From assembly GCA_001874305.1 (NCBI GenBank), contig MPCU01000003.1, positions 434,001 to 498,000 of the forward strand: a DNA stretch of 64,000 nucleotides, in the 5' to 3' direction. The notes below the pieces were generated by a model. It saw only the letters and a program-made list of their open reading frames with translations. It did not search any database and was not told where the DNA came from. A program made the position numbers and the translations under genes. Below are positions 51,191 through 60,097 of the stretch, piece after piece; position 1 is the first letter of the stretch; each line of letters begins with the position of its first letter. Source of the DNA: Bacteriovorax sp. MedPE-SWde (GTDB lineage: Bacteria; Bdellovibrionota; Bacteriovoracia; Bacteriovoracales; Bacteriovoracaceae).

Positions 51191-52372
51191 ATGGGTTTAA
51201 TGAAAAGTTATATTGGTCGTGAGCATATGCTAGTCGCTGGTAGTGTTTGTTGGGAGTGTTTTGAGAACGAAGGCATACAGAATTATATAAAAGAAAACTA
51301 TAACGGGAAAGATTGTGACTATTGCTCTAGAGAAAATAAATCATATGACTTGTCTGAGGTAATAGATTTTGTGTATTCCTGTTTACGTGATCGTTATGAA
51401 AATCCAGCAAATGGAATGGGGTATAACTCCAGAGAGGGAGGTTATCAGGGGCAAACATATGACTCTCATGAAATATTAGATGAGGTTGGGTTGGGTTGTG
51501 ATTGTTCTTCTTTGTTCGAAGATGTTGCAAATAATCTACCTGAAGCTCATTGGTGTAAAATCGACCCCTATCAACTGTGGCCACATGAAGAAGTCAATTA
51601 TGATTGGCAAAACTTTTCTAACTTATTAAAGCATAAGTGTAGGTTTCACTTCTTACATCATGGAAAGAAGCATGATGATTACTTTTCTGGAGAGCCTAAG
51701 TTGTTATCCTCGATTCTTGAATATATTGTGGATACCTTTATAGAATGTAGCATTGTTAAAAAAATTCCGGTAGGGCATGTTTTTCATCGAGCAAGATATT
51801 TTGATGAAAATCATCCTTTTGATATGGTTGTAGGAGAGATTGCCCCTCCTCCTGAAAGTCTAGCTTCGAGCTCTAGAATGAGTCCTGCTGGTATACCAAT
51901 GTTCTATGCCGCTGAGAATTTAGAGACGGCATTAAGAGAGATTAAAATTGAAGAAGGAAAGAGTGCTGTAGTCGCAGAATTTAAAAACTCCATTGAGCTA
52001 AGAGTTATAGACTTAACAAGGTTGCCTAGTATTCCTGATATCTTTGATCAATACGATGTTGCAGAAGAAACAGGAATTCGTTTTATTAATGATTTTAAGC
52101 GGGATTTTGTAAAAGTGATTAACAAAGATGGAAAAGAGCATATAGAGTATGTTCCAACACAAGTTGTATCGGAGTATATAAAGTATAACGATGATAAATT
52201 TGATGGAGAGGTACATGGTTTTGCTTACCCGAGTTCTGTTACTGGTGATAAAGCCTACTGTCTATTTTTAGATCGTTATCAATGTGGGGTAATTAAGGAA
52301 GGTTTTTTTAGTAATGAAGAGTCTTTTGTTGTAGATATTGTTTCTGACTCAATTAAGAAAATTGTTAGATAG
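51191..52372 (+). CDS. HEPN/RES N-terminal domain plus RES-domain protein
   Basis: A 393-aa protein. The N-terminus has CxxC pairs (CWEC at 17-20, CDYC about 38-41) and a helical, His/Glu-rich region that matches the HEPN/RES N-terminal type. The RES domain (about 195-360) begins GHVFHRARYF and contains ASSSRMSPAGIPMFYAAENLETALREI, keeping the Arg, Tyr/Ser and Glu positions typical of RES NAD-targeting toxins. No Xre-type antitoxin is adjacent; the GNAT gene is the only partner. ATG 51200 is an alternative start. RES toxins degrade or transfer from NAD; that activity here is inferred. Confidence 0.82.
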   Translation: MGLMKSYIGREHMLVAGSVCWECFENEGIQNYIKENYNGKDCDYCSRENKSYDLSEVIDFVYSCLRDRYENPANGMGYNSREGGYQGQTYDSHEILDEVGLGCDCSSLFEDVANNLPEAHWCKIDPYQLWPHEEVNYDWQNFSNLLKHKCRFHFLHHGKKHDDYFSGEPKLLSSILEYIVDTFIECSIVKKIPVGHVFHRARYFDENHPFDMVVGEIAPPPESLASSSRMSPAGIPMFYAAENLETALREIKIEEGKSAVVAEFKNSIELRVIDLTRLPSIPDIFDQYDVAEETGIRFINDFKRDFVKVINKDGKEHIEYVPTQVVSEYIKYNDDKFDGEVHGFAYPSSVTGDKAYCLFLDRYQCGVIKEGFFSNEESFVVDIVSDSIKKIVR

Positions 52373-52467
52373 AAAAATGTCGTTTAATGTTTCTCGTTCT
52401 AGCGTGTCATCTAATTATAATAGTAACTTAAAGACTTTTTAGTATTTCCACCACTACTAAGAGAGAT

Positions 52468-52493
52468 AAGCATCTTAATTGATGCTTTTTTTA
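52468..52493 (+). terminator. Rho-independent terminator after RES gene
   Basis: A 7-bp stem AAGCATC/GATGCTT with a TTAATT loop is followed by T-rich sequence, 95 nt after the RES gene stop. Confidence 0.85.
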
Positions 52494-52498
52494 TTTCT

Positions 52499-52762
52499 GT
52501 AATATTAATAACTTATACAGAAGAAGCTCAATGGTCTTCTCTTCTTCATCACGGTAAATCACGTGAAATCACTCCTGTTGCATCAATTTTGTGGTTAAGA
52601 CATCAAGTTAGTCATAGGCAGTACAAAGCAAGGTTAAGAGGAGGGTTCGTTTCCAAAGATCCTAGGGAGGAGTTATATAAAATAACAAGATATGCAGATA
52701 CTGAAAATGTAAAGGTAATTTTGAAGATGGCAAAAGCAGTTCTAAATATTAAAGAAGAGTAA
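52499..52762 (+). pseudogene. 5'-truncated open frame, remnant gene
   Basis: An open frame of about 87 codons ends at TAA 52760-52762 and has no usable start or ribosome site. It includes QWSSLLHHGKSREITPVASI then LWLRHQVSHRQYKARLRGGF and ends AVLNIKEE. The composition looks like real protein, so it is probably the 3' part of a decayed gene. The right copy of the 19-bp direct repeat (52548-52566) lies inside it, at HHGKSRE. I do not recognise the family. Confidence 0.4.
52548..52566. repeat. 19-bp direct repeat, right copy
   Basis: ATCACGGTAAATCACGTGA differs from the left copy (37229-37247) at one base. It sits between the RES gene and the Septu-like genes, within the truncated open frame. 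Confidence 0.55.
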
Positions 52763-52816
52763 TTTTTAGTTTCACTTTAATTATTGTACTATTTTATAGA
52801 ATAGGAGTTGTTAATT

Positions 52817-54286
52817 ATGTTTTATGTTATTGATCAAAAAAAGAGGAAATCAGTATTTTCTAATGAGAGAGAAATAGAAAAAAATATTATTATATACTGT
52901 CAAAAGAAGGGGATAGGTGAGAATAATTTTTTATTAGTTCGAGACAATTTTGATGATTATACATACAAAACTACATTTCTAATGTTTTACCTTAGGAAGA
53001 ATAAAAAAAATGATCTTGAGGTAGTTAACGTTGGAGAAGTTAAAATATTACAGTTGCACAGTAATGTAACTGAACTTGATGAAAGCTTTTCTAGTTTGTC
53101 TAACGAATTTTGTTCTATAGGGGACAGTATTGACTTCTATTATAATCTAAAATCTTTAGGGACAGATCAATTTCCTGAAGTCGTAAATGGGCTGAATGAT
53201 ATTTTCTACTTTAAAGATATTTACGATAGATTACGCGAAGAAGAAGGAGTGAGAGTTTCTTTGTTAAGGAACAGTTCTGCTAAAGCTTTGATTGATAAAA
53301 GAGATGAGTTTATAGAAAAGTTATCAATAGATGAGTATAAACTGTCTAGATCGAATATTACTCTAGGTTTTAGTTATATGATGAAGTTTAAGGGGGCTAA
53401 AACAAAAACCAAGGCTTCATTTCAATTTAATGATAATGAATTCGGGAGAATAAATGTCATAATAGGAAAGAATGGATCTGGTAAATCGACTTATTTATCT
53501 CATATGGGGTTGGATATTGCGCAAGAGTCAAAGACTGGGAAGGATAGATTGACTCCAAGTAAAATTGATATCGATAGAGTTATTCTTATTTCTTATAGTA
53601 TGTTTGATACATTTGAACGTCTGGAAGAAGTCAATTCAAAATCTTATACACTCTGTGGATTCATAGATAAGACAAAAATTAGTTCTAAAAAAGATTCATT
53701 ATTGAATCAAGTTAGAAAAGAGTTTGAGTTTTTTATAAATAGCCCTAAATATGGCTTCTTAATGGCAAACCCTCGTTCGAAATTACGTAGCTTGTTGGAG
53801 ACATTAGAGATTGATTATAAACATAAAGATGATAGAAACAAGAAAATAAACTTAAGCTCAGGTCAGATTATTATTCTCAAAATTGTACTCGATATTGTTA
53901 ATAATGTACAAGAAAGGTCTTTGATACTTATTGATGAAATTGAAAATCATTTGCATCCAAACTATATCTTAGAATTACTTGAGATATTAGCAGGGGTTCT
54001 TAAGGAGTTTAATTCGTTTTCTATTATTACAACTCATTCACCTTTAGTCGTTCAGCAAATTGATTTAAATCTTGTGAATATATTTGATCGAGATGGAATG
54101 ATTACGAAGGTTAGAGAGAAGCAATATAATTATATTGGTATGAACTTGGATGCAATAACTGAAGATGTCTTTGGGCTAAAGCCAGAAGACAATATTTACT
54201 ATAATATATTAAAAACATTAAGTGCTAGTGACTCTTATAATAAAAAATTTAATGATATTGCAAAAGTTTTGATGGAGCGACAGTGA
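52817..54286 (+). CDS. ptuA: ABC-type AAA ATPase, Septu PtuA-like
   Basis: A 489-aa cytosolic ATPase; ATG 52817 follows AGGAG (52803-52807). The N-terminal 200 residues are unassigned. Walker A is IIGKNGSGKSTYLS (about 215-228), the ABC-like signature LSSGQIIILKI about 347-357, Walker B LILIDEIENHLHP about 369-381, and the switch His TTHSPLVVQQ. The next gene encodes an HNH nuclease and overlaps the stop (GTGA), giving the ATPase-HNH pair of Septu anti-phage systems. No retron RT is nearby. Confidence 0.82.
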   Translation: MFYVIDQKKRKSVFSNEREIEKNIIIYCQKKGIGENNFLLVRDNFDDYTYKTTFLMFYLRKNKKNDLEVVNVGEVKILQLHSNVTELDESFSSLSNEFCSIGDSIDFYYNLKSLGTDQFPEVVNGLNDIFYFKDIYDRLREEEGVRVSLLRNSSAKALIDKRDEFIEKLSIDEYKLSRSNITLGFSYMMKFKGAKTKTKASFQFNDNEFGRINVIIGKNGSGKSTYLSHMGLDIAQESKTGKDRLTPSKIDIDRVILISYSMFDTFERLEEVNSKSYTLCGFIDKTKISSKKDSLLNQVRKEFEFFINSPKYGFLMANPRSKLRSLLETLEIDYKHKDDRNKKINLSSGQIIILKIVLDIVNNVQERSLILIDEIENHLHPNYILELLEILAGVLKEFNSFSIITTHSPLVVQQIDLNLVNIFDRDGMITKVREKQYNYIGMNLDAITEDVFGLKPEDNIYYNILKTLSASDSYNKKFNDIAKVLMERQ

Positions 54287-55077
54287 GGAGAGTAAGGGTT
54301 AAAGTTAAGCATAATATGAAACTATTTAGTAAAGTATCAGCAAACAGACAGTTAATTTTAACAAGAAATACTCTACGGGGATTAGCTAATTTAGTAAGTG
54401 CAACATATCGGCTTTATATGAGGCAAAAACCAAGATGGGGTAGCTTTACGCCTAATCGTACATTGGCTGCCCATAGAACGATATTGGAAGCTAATTATAA
54501 TAATCCAATGATGGAAGATATTAAAAGTGAAATAAGACAAAATGGTAAAGATTCAGGTGATTGTCCATTCTGTGGTTTCGGAGAAATTACAGATGTTGAT
54601 CATTTCTTACCATCAAGTTCATATCCTGAATATTCTATATACACTAATAATTTAATTCCATCATGTCATAGATGTAACAACTTAAAAAACAACTCTGGCC
54701 TAGTAAATTTTCATCCATATTTTGATAATGTTATAAATTCAGAGTTCTTAGTATGCAACCTGACTAACAAACGACAAACGGTACTTTTTTCAGGGAGATT
54801 TTCAATTGATTATTCATTGTTAACTACGACAGAAAGCTCTTTAGTTAATGATGTTTATGGTAAGTTAGATCTAATTGAACGTTTTGAGAGCGTAGTTACG
54901 AACCATGTTGAAGGAATTCGAACTGATTACGATAAAATTAGGAACTTTGTTACAATACAAATCTTTCTTCAATCGCACTATGATTCTAAGCTTCAATTAC
55001 ATGGGCCAAATCACTATAAGACAGCTACAGCAAAGTCCCTTTTAAATAATGTAAGCTTACTTAGTACAATATGGTAA
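54283..55077 (+). CDS. ptuB: HNH endonuclease, Septu PtuB-like
   Basis: A 264-aa protein with a GTG start overlapping the upstream stop (GTGA) and GGAG 6 nt earlier; ATG 54316 is an alternative. The HNH region (about 92-150) has CPFCGFGEITDVDHFLPSSS with zinc CxxC and catalytic Asp-His, then NNLIPSCHRCNNLKNNS with the second CxxC and Asn. Flanking helices fit PtuB-type nucleases. It is the effector nuclease of the Septu-like pair. Confidence 0.85.
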   Translation: MRRVRVKVKHNMKLFSKVSANRQLILTRNTLRGLANLVSATYRLYMRQKPRWGSFTPNRTLAAHRTILEANYNNPMMEDIKSEIRQNGKDSGDCPFCGFGEITDVDHFLPSSSYPEYSIYTNNLIPSCHRCNNLKNNSGLVNFHPYFDNVINSEFLVCNLTNKRQTVLFSGRFSIDYSLLTTTESSLVNDVYGKLDLIERFESVVTNHVEGIRTDYDKIRNFVTIQIFLQSHYDSKLQLHGPNHYKTATAKSLLNNVSLLSTIW

Positions 55078-55116
55078 TTAATAGGTAAAAATAAATAATA
55101 TATACGGTAATGAAAA

Positions 55117-55146
55117 CTAATGTTACCAGAAAGTTGGTAACATTAG
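55117..55146. terminator. Long hairpin after Septu-like genes
   Basis: A perfect 11-bp stem CTAATGTTACC/GGTAACATTAG with an 8-nt loop lies 40 nt after the ptuB-like stop and probably ends the transcript. Only a weak T-run (CTTT) follows. Confidence 0.7.
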
Positions 55147-55246
55147 CTTTGCAAGTTCTTTAAAATTCAATTGTTACTTTGTTACCATTTCTAAACAACA
55201 TAATTCTAGAAGTCTTCGCTAGACTGTTGATGCTTAGCTCCTCTGG

Positions 55247-55447
55247 TTATGCCGTTTTAAGCTTTAATACATTAGAATCATCTTTCGTTACTCTGTTCTT
55301 AGAATTCGCCAAATAGTTAAATGATCTAGCACCTGCTTGCGAAACGACTCCTAGGATAAATGCTTTTCCTACAGCAAATGCAAATACCTTTGCTTCTTTT
55401 TTTACTTTGTTAATTGTTCTTCTAGAAACGACTTTTTTCTCTACCAC
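55247..55447 (-). CDS. Small 66-aa membrane-associated protein
   Basis: On the minus strand a GTG start (55445-55447) is preceded by GGAG at 6 nt. The product is basic at the start (MVEKKVVSRRTINKVKKEAK) and has one moderately hydrophobic segment (VFAFAVGKAFILGVVSQAGA). No family recognised. It may be an island-borne small protein; coding status is not certain. Confidence 0.45.
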   Translation of the reverse strand: MVEKKVVSRRTINKVKKEAKVFAFAVGKAFILGVVSQAGARSFNYLANSKNRVTKDDSNVLKLKTA

Positions 55448-55630
55448 GTTATCTCCTTTGTTAGAGGTAAATCATTATGTAAGACTAGCTGGAGTGCATG
55501 TGAAAGATAGCTTAGATTGTATAGATGATTTAGAATTTAAGTTAAATGAGGCCAATGTAGTAAATTTACACGTCGAGTCTCATAAGCATGTGGTTAACAC
55601 TTGATATAGCCAGTGATATCATGCAATTAG

Positions 55631-55762
55631 GGAGGTTGCTTAACCTCCACCATCGGATTCCGGTGGTGGACACCTCTTTTCCCAAAACATTTTTAAATTC
55701 AAGTACTTAATTACGATGACTTGCGCTTTTTGAGGCGAGATAAACCTGCCTTGGGCAGGGCA
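55631..55762. other. Intergenic stretch with hairpins before transposase
   Basis: The 462-nt gap 55448-55909 has no solid gene. It holds a GGAGGTT/AACCTCC hairpin (about 55631-55649), a CCACC...GGTGG inverted pair directly after, and a CTGCC/GGCAG hairpin near 55746-55760. These may be terminators or part of a mobile element end; no clear terminal inverted repeat was found. Confidence 0.35.
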
Positions 55763-55909
55763 TAAGTATCATCGACAAAATGGCTACCTCTCCGGAACTT
55801 ATAAAAAATCATAAAAACAAATGTAAATACTACAAGTTCGACAACCTAGCCTAGAATTTCTATGAATTCTATTCGATATCTGTCGAAAATTCGTCAGGAG
55901 AGGAAGTAA

Positions 55910-57124
55910 GTGAGTTATAGGAAGTACTGTGAAGATGTTAAGCGCTTGGTAATTGAGACTCGAAACCCTAATTTGTTTCCAGAGTTAAAGATTCCAAGAA
56001 CAACAGCATTGTACTGGATAAAAACAGCAAACAAAGTGAGAAAGAAAACAGCTTATAAAGAATCATCAAGTAAGCAGATATCGAGTGTTGCCAAGTGCCT
56101 AGAGACTGAGAAATATAAGACATATGTTTTGTCTACAGTTGTAAGAGATAATCTAAAAGAAAAAGGAAAGATTGGGCGACACAAGATAGTCGACCTTGTA
56201 GACGAGGGAAAGCGTAGGTTTAATATCCCTTATACTCACTTTTGTAAATTACTTGGTATTCACATTGCTACACTAAAAGACTGGAGGATAGATCTTTATG
56301 GTTGTAACTGGAAGTTCAAGAAATGTGAGATTAAGACTTCTAACGACTTATTACCACGAGAAAAAGAGACTCTTCTAAAGCTATTAAAAAGTGAGGAGCA
56401 TAAGCACTATTCTTTAAAGTCACTATGTTTTTATGCAAAAAGAAATAATTTAGTCTTCGCATCCGTAAGTACTTGGTACAAATATATGAAAATAAATAAT
56501 ATCATTAGGCCTTTAAATAGAAAGACAAAAAAGTTATATAGAGAAGGAATTAGGGCAAACCGACCAAATGAAATTTGGCATATAGATGTTACTCAATTCA
56601 AGCTAAGAGGTGGCAGAAAAGTATACTTACAGGCAATTGTTGATAATTACTCTAGATGTATTGTTAATTATTCTATTACAAAGAGAATAGGAGGAAGGTT
56701 CACTTCTGATTTATTGAAGTCGACATTTGAAAGTAAGAAATGTCTTAGATTGATGAGTGACGCGGGAACTGAAAACTTAAATGGACCAGTTCGTAAGATT
56801 TTAGAAGGAAGAGCGCTGAAGCATATGATTGCAAAGAAGAATTGTTCATGGACAAATTCCATGGTTGAATCTGTTTTTTCAGCGATAAAAAGGAAGAGAA
56901 GAGACTTTCTTTATGAAACTAGCTTTGAAGTTGTAAATAAATATATTAAGGAAACTATACATGAATATAATGAGATAACACCTCATTCTGTCCTCAATGG
57001 AGGAACACCGAAAGAAGTGTATGAAAGAAGATGGACTGAAGAAAGCTCTAATGCATTGAAAGATAAGCATAGAATGATGGTAAGTAATAGATTAGATCAG
57101 GCCTTAGATTGTTATTGTTTTTAA
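55910..57124 (+). CDS. DDE transposase / integrase-core (rve) protein
   Basis: A 404-aa transposase with GTG start and AGGAGAGG upstream. The N-terminal half has DNA-binding helices (about 1-190). The rve catalytic core has Asp226 in IWHIDVTQF, Asp284 in MSDAGTEN and Glu320 in NSMVESVFSAIKR. The spacing of 57 and 35 residues fits the D,D-35-E pattern of IS3/IS481-like and retroviral-type integrases. The frame is intact. No terminal inverted repeats were identified within the flanking 100 bases, so element ends are unknown. Confidence 0.88.
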   Translation: MSYRKYCEDVKRLVIETRNPNLFPELKIPRTTALYWIKTANKVRKKTAYKESSSKQISSVAKCLETEKYKTYVLSTVVRDNLKEKGKIGRHKIVDLVDEGKRRFNIPYTHFCKLLGIHIATLKDWRIDLYGCNWKFKKCEIKTSNDLLPREKETLLKLLKSEEHKHYSLKSLCFYAKRNNLVFASVSTWYKYMKINNIIRPLNRKTKKLYREGIRANRPNEIWHIDVTQFKLRGGRKVYLQAIVDNYSRCIVNYSITKRIGGRFTSDLLKSTFESKKCLRLMSDAGTENLNGPVRKILEGRALKHMIAKKNCSWTNSMVESVFSAIKRKRRDFLYETSFEVVNKYIKETIHEYNEITPHSVLNGGTPKEVYERRWTEESSNALKDKHRMMVSNRLDQALDCYCF

Positions 57125-57226
57125 GTTGCTTTTCAAACGCATCTCTAATTGGGTACTTCCAATGCCAACTGAGGCCCACCATTTCAACTCTAGTCAAACA
57201 TGACCAGGTTGCCTTAGAATTATCCC

Positions 57227-57991
57227 ATGATCGTAATAAACTTAAAAAATGACCTACAAGAGTTTTGGAATAAAGCTAGTGAAAATACTCACGCTGAACG
57301 AGTAGATTTATGGGGAAGCTCTATTGAAAAAAAGTATAAGAAAATTTTTGATGAGCAATGCAAAAAGTATAAATCTGTCTTTAGTGACTCAGACTTCTCA
57401 AAGACACCCTTCTATGTCATGCCTTCTTGTATGACATTTAATGGTAGAGGCGGGAGTAACTCTGATTATCCAGGTCAGCCAGTTATGTATATGGGAATAG
57501 ATTATATTTCAAAAAGAAATGATGACCTTGATTTGTTTTTCTCACACGAGCTATTTCATATATATCATATCAATCGAATGAAAGTAGATGAGAAAGTTTT
57601 TATGACAGAAGAGAGACTAACTCTTCCTCTTTGGTTGGAAGGGCTTGCAACTTATGTAAGTGGTGAGTTCTGTCCAAATAGAGTATTACCTGAGCTATTA
57701 ATGGACAAAAACTTTGAAGATTTTGACGAAAGTTGTGTCGCGAATATCTGCTCAAAGTTTAAAGTTGTTGCTAATGAAAAGATTGATCATAATGATATGA
57801 AGACTTATCAATCTCTATTTAACTTTCAAACAGCTCCTTTCATAGAGGGGTTGCCTCCAAGACTAGGTTACTTCCTGGGTTACTACGTCGTAAAAGAAGT
57901 TTTAAAAAGTAATGTGCTTTCAGATGTTGTTATTTGGGATCACAAGAAAGCACATACTAAAGTTTTGGAAGCGCTTCAGTGTCTGAGCTAA
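57227..57991 (+). CDS. Putative zinc metalloprotease (HExxH)
   Basis: A 254-aa protein with the gluzincin-type motif SHELFHIYHINR (His107, Glu108, His111), preceded by YPGQPVMYMGIDYI. A distal LPLWLEGLATYVS segment (about 140-152) supplies the probable downstream Glu ligand, as in DUF2268-like/peptidase MA-type families. No signal peptide, so it is probably cytoplasmic. It follows the transposase by about 100 nt and may be a native gene adjoining the island. Substrate unknown. Confidence 0.75.
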   Translation: MIVINLKNDLQEFWNKASENTHAERVDLWGSSIEKKYKKIFDEQCKKYKSVFSDSDFSKTPFYVMPSCMTFNGRGGSNSDYPGQPVMYMGIDYISKRNDDLDLFFSHELFHIYHINRMKVDEKVFMTEERLTLPLWLEGLATYVSGEFCPNRVLPELLMDKNFEDFDESCVANICSKFKVVANEKIDHNDMKTYQSLFNFQTAPFIEGLPPRLGYFLGYYVVKEVLKSNVLSDVVIWDHKKAHTKVLEALQCLS

Positions 57992-58103
57992 CTTTAGGAA
58001 CTGGAAATAAGGACCGTTGTGAAAATATTAACAATCCCTCAACATATGTAAATGAAACTAATCCAAATTCTAAATATAGTGTCTATATAACAAAAGGATA
58101 TAT

Positions 58104-58853
58104 ATGAAATCACTATTAAGAATTACATTACTTACAATTACACTTTTACTTTCATCTAACTCAATGGCAGAAGCTAAGTCCAAGGTTCTTCTCGTTCTGA
58201 CAAGCCACGACAAGCTTGGAAATACAGGGAAAAAAACAGGGTTTTGGCTACCAGAGCTGACTCATCCTTATTATGAACTGATTAAGGAAGGCTTCTCTGT
58301 TGATATTGCAAGTCCTCAAGGTGGAATGGCACCTGTTGATCAAAATAGTTTTGAAGAAAAGGACGACTACAATCAGCGCTTTTTAAATGACTCAACTTTA
58401 ATGGCGAAGGTTATGAGAACTATTCCTCTGTCAAAGATAACTCCTAAGGACTATGAGGCGATTATCTTTAGTGGCGGATCAGGGGCGATGTGGGATTTTC
58501 CAAAGAACCCTGAAGTTAATAGAATATCAAAGGCGATATATGAAAATGGTGGGGTTGTCTCTGCAATCTGTCATGGAGTCGCAGCTCTTGCTGATATTAA
58601 GCTCTCTAACGGTAAATACTTAATTGATGGTAAGAAGTACTCTTCTTTTACTCGTGAAGAAGAAAAGATGATTAATCAGCTTGATATCATTCCCTTTGTC
58701 ATAGAAGACAAATTAAATAGTAGGGGTGGAAAGCATATTTACGGTAAAGCATGGAAAGAGAATGTTATTGTTGATGGGCGACTTGTGACGGGACAAAATC
58801 CAGCGTCAGCTAAGAAGACTACACAAAAGGTTATTAGTATTATTAAGAAGTAG
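58104..58853 (+). CDS. Exported DJ-1/PfpI-family protein (Hsp31-like)
   Basis: A 249-aa protein with a signal peptide (MKSLLRITLLTITLLLSSNSMAEA), unusual for the family, placing it in the periplasm. The DJ-1/PfpI fold shows KVLLVLTSH, GFWLPELTHPYYEL, YEAIIFSGGSGAMWDFP and the nucleophile elbow SAICHGVAAL with Cys156. This matches type 1 glutamine amidotransferase-domain/Hsp31 proteins, which deglycate or detoxify methylglyoxal. An AAAGGA ribosome site lies upstream. Confidence 0.88.
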   Translation: MKSLLRITLLTITLLLSSNSMAEAKSKVLLVLTSHDKLGNTGKKTGFWLPELTHPYYELIKEGFSVDIASPQGGMAPVDQNSFEEKDDYNQRFLNDSTLMAKVMRTIPLSKITPKDYEAIIFSGGSGAMWDFPKNPEVNRISKAIYENGGVVSAICHGVAALADIKLSNGKYLIDGKKYSSFTREEEKMINQLDIIPFVIEDKLNSRGGKHIYGKAWKENVIVDGRLVTGQNPASAKKTTQKVISIIKK

Positions 58854-58904
58854 TTATATGGTAAAATACCTTAAACGACTTAAATAGCTTTAAAGTAGGA
58901 ACTA

Positions 58905-59519
58905 ATGGCAATAGAAGTTAAGAATCCTGAAATTTCTCTAGAATGTTTACTCAATAAGATGAATTCCTATGGCCCTATCTCTAATGAGACCTGGGCCGAA
59001 TTTAAGAAGATTTGTAGAGTCTATGATATTGAAAAAGATGAGGAGATTGTTTCTCTCGGAGAGAAGTCTGATTCTCTCTTCTTTGTAGTTAAGGGGATCT
59101 TTAGGGCCTATGTCTTAGGTGGCGAAGATGGAGAAAAAGATGTTGTTAAAAACTTCTTTGATGAGGAGAGATTTCCCGCGAGCATAACTTCAATGCTTAA
59201 AGGTGACGTATCTAATTTCTGCATACAAGCTCTAGAGGAATCAACAGTCGTTAAAATTAACTTTAAAGGCTACCGTGAACTTCTTAAAAAGTATGATGAT
59301 CTAAAGTGGTACCACATTCAATATATAGAAACACATTGGTTATTGGAAAGGGAGCCCCAGGAACTCTCTCTTCTTAATCAGGATGCAAAACAAAGATACT
59401 TAAGTTTTTTAGAACAATATCCCGGAACAATCGATCGAGTAGCACTATATCATGTCGCTTCTAGAATCGGCGTTACTCCAACACAATTAAGTCGTATAAG
59501 AAAAGAACTAAAAGTCTAG
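58905..59519 (+). CDS. Crp/Fnr-family regulator
   Basis: A 204-aa protein. Residues about 25-115 form a cyclic-nucleotide-binding-like jelly roll (DEEIVSLGEKSDSLFFVVKGIFRAYVL). The C-terminal helix-turn-helix is short: HVASRIGVTPTQLSRIRKEL (about 185-203). Key phosphate-binding residues of cAMP binders are not obvious. It is a single-gene regulator of unknown targets, near the DJ-1 gene. Confidence 0.85.
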   Translation: MAIEVKNPEISLECLLNKMNSYGPISNETWAEFKKICRVYDIEKDEEIVSLGEKSDSLFFVVKGIFRAYVLGGEDGEKDVVKNFFDEERFPASITSMLKGDVSNFCIQALEESTVVKINFKGYRELLKKYDDLKWYHIQYIETHWLLEREPQELSLLNQDAKQRYLSFLEQYPGTIDRVALYHVASRIGVTPTQLSRIRKELKV

Positions 59520-59572
59520 TTTCCTCAACATATGTAAAGGATAACCTCCGTGTCACAATATATTATATTCTT

Positions 59573-60025
59573 ATGAATATAATATATATGACATTGATAT
59601 CAATGACTGCAGGAATAGCAATTGCTCTTCAAAGCTCAATGAGTGGACAATTTAGCAGTATCATTCGAAGCCCTTCTTGGACAAGCTTAGTTATTTATCT
59701 AACAAGTTCTATCGTTATGAGCACCTATTTACTCATAACAAAGACCCGTGCGCCAAGTCTTGAAACATTAAAGCTAGTACCAAGTCATCTGTGGTTTATG
59801 GGAGCATTCTTAAGTGTATTTGCTCTAACGCTAGTCTATTGGCAGATGCCTAAGATTGGTGTCGCAAGGGTTATGACGGGCGTATTAACAGGGCAGCTCG
59901 TTATATCTCTAATAGCTGCTCACTATGGATGGTTTGGTCTTCCTGTAACGTCTCTGACAGCGGTTAGAGTTGGAGGACTGGTCTTTATGCTAGTTGGGTT
60001 AGTTTTAATAAATGGTAGTAACTGA
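59573..60025 (+). CDS. Small DMT-type membrane protein (DUF606-like)
   Basis: A 150-aa integral membrane protein with about five helices: MTLISMTAGIAIALQSSMSGQFS, SLVIYLTSSIVMSTYLLI, LWFMGAFLSVFALTLVYWQMP, GVLTGQLVISLIAAHYGWFG and VGGLVFMLVGLVLI. This matches the DMT-superfamily DUF606/YdcZ group. ATG 59573 has little ribosome site; ATG 59588 is possible. Transport role unknown. Confidence 0.82.
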   Translation: MNIIYMTLISMTAGIAIALQSSMSGQFSSIIRSPSWTSLVIYLTSSIVMSTYLLITKTRAPSLETLKLVPSHLWFMGAFLSVFALTLVYWQMPKIGVARVMTGVLTGQLVISLIAAHYGWFGLPVTSLTAVRVGGLVFMLVGLVLINGSN

Positions 60026-60097
60026 TATATTTTCTTTTTTGCGCTCTCTATAGTAAAATTGTTTAGAAGTGTAGTTTTACAAAATAAGAAGATCGCT

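Noticed and set aside
55407-55604. 65-codon plus-strand frame overlapping the small minus-strand gene
   Set aside because: No ribosome site, hydrophobic start produced by the antisense of the minus gene, and no recognisable domain. The 3' half (55470-55604) could be a gene fragment, but nothing supports it.
55630-57226. Terminal inverted repeats of the transposase element
   Set aside because: I searched by eye both sides of the transposase gene and found no convincing matching ends, so no insertion sequence boundaries are given.
37125-57226. Phage-type tyrosine integrase next to ssrA
   Set aside because: None is present; the only recombinase is the DDE transposase at the far end, so integration into ssrA remains unproven.
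60059-60097. Longer start for egtB at TTG 60059
   Set aside because: No ribosome site precedes it, and the protein family starts near the ATG at 60098.
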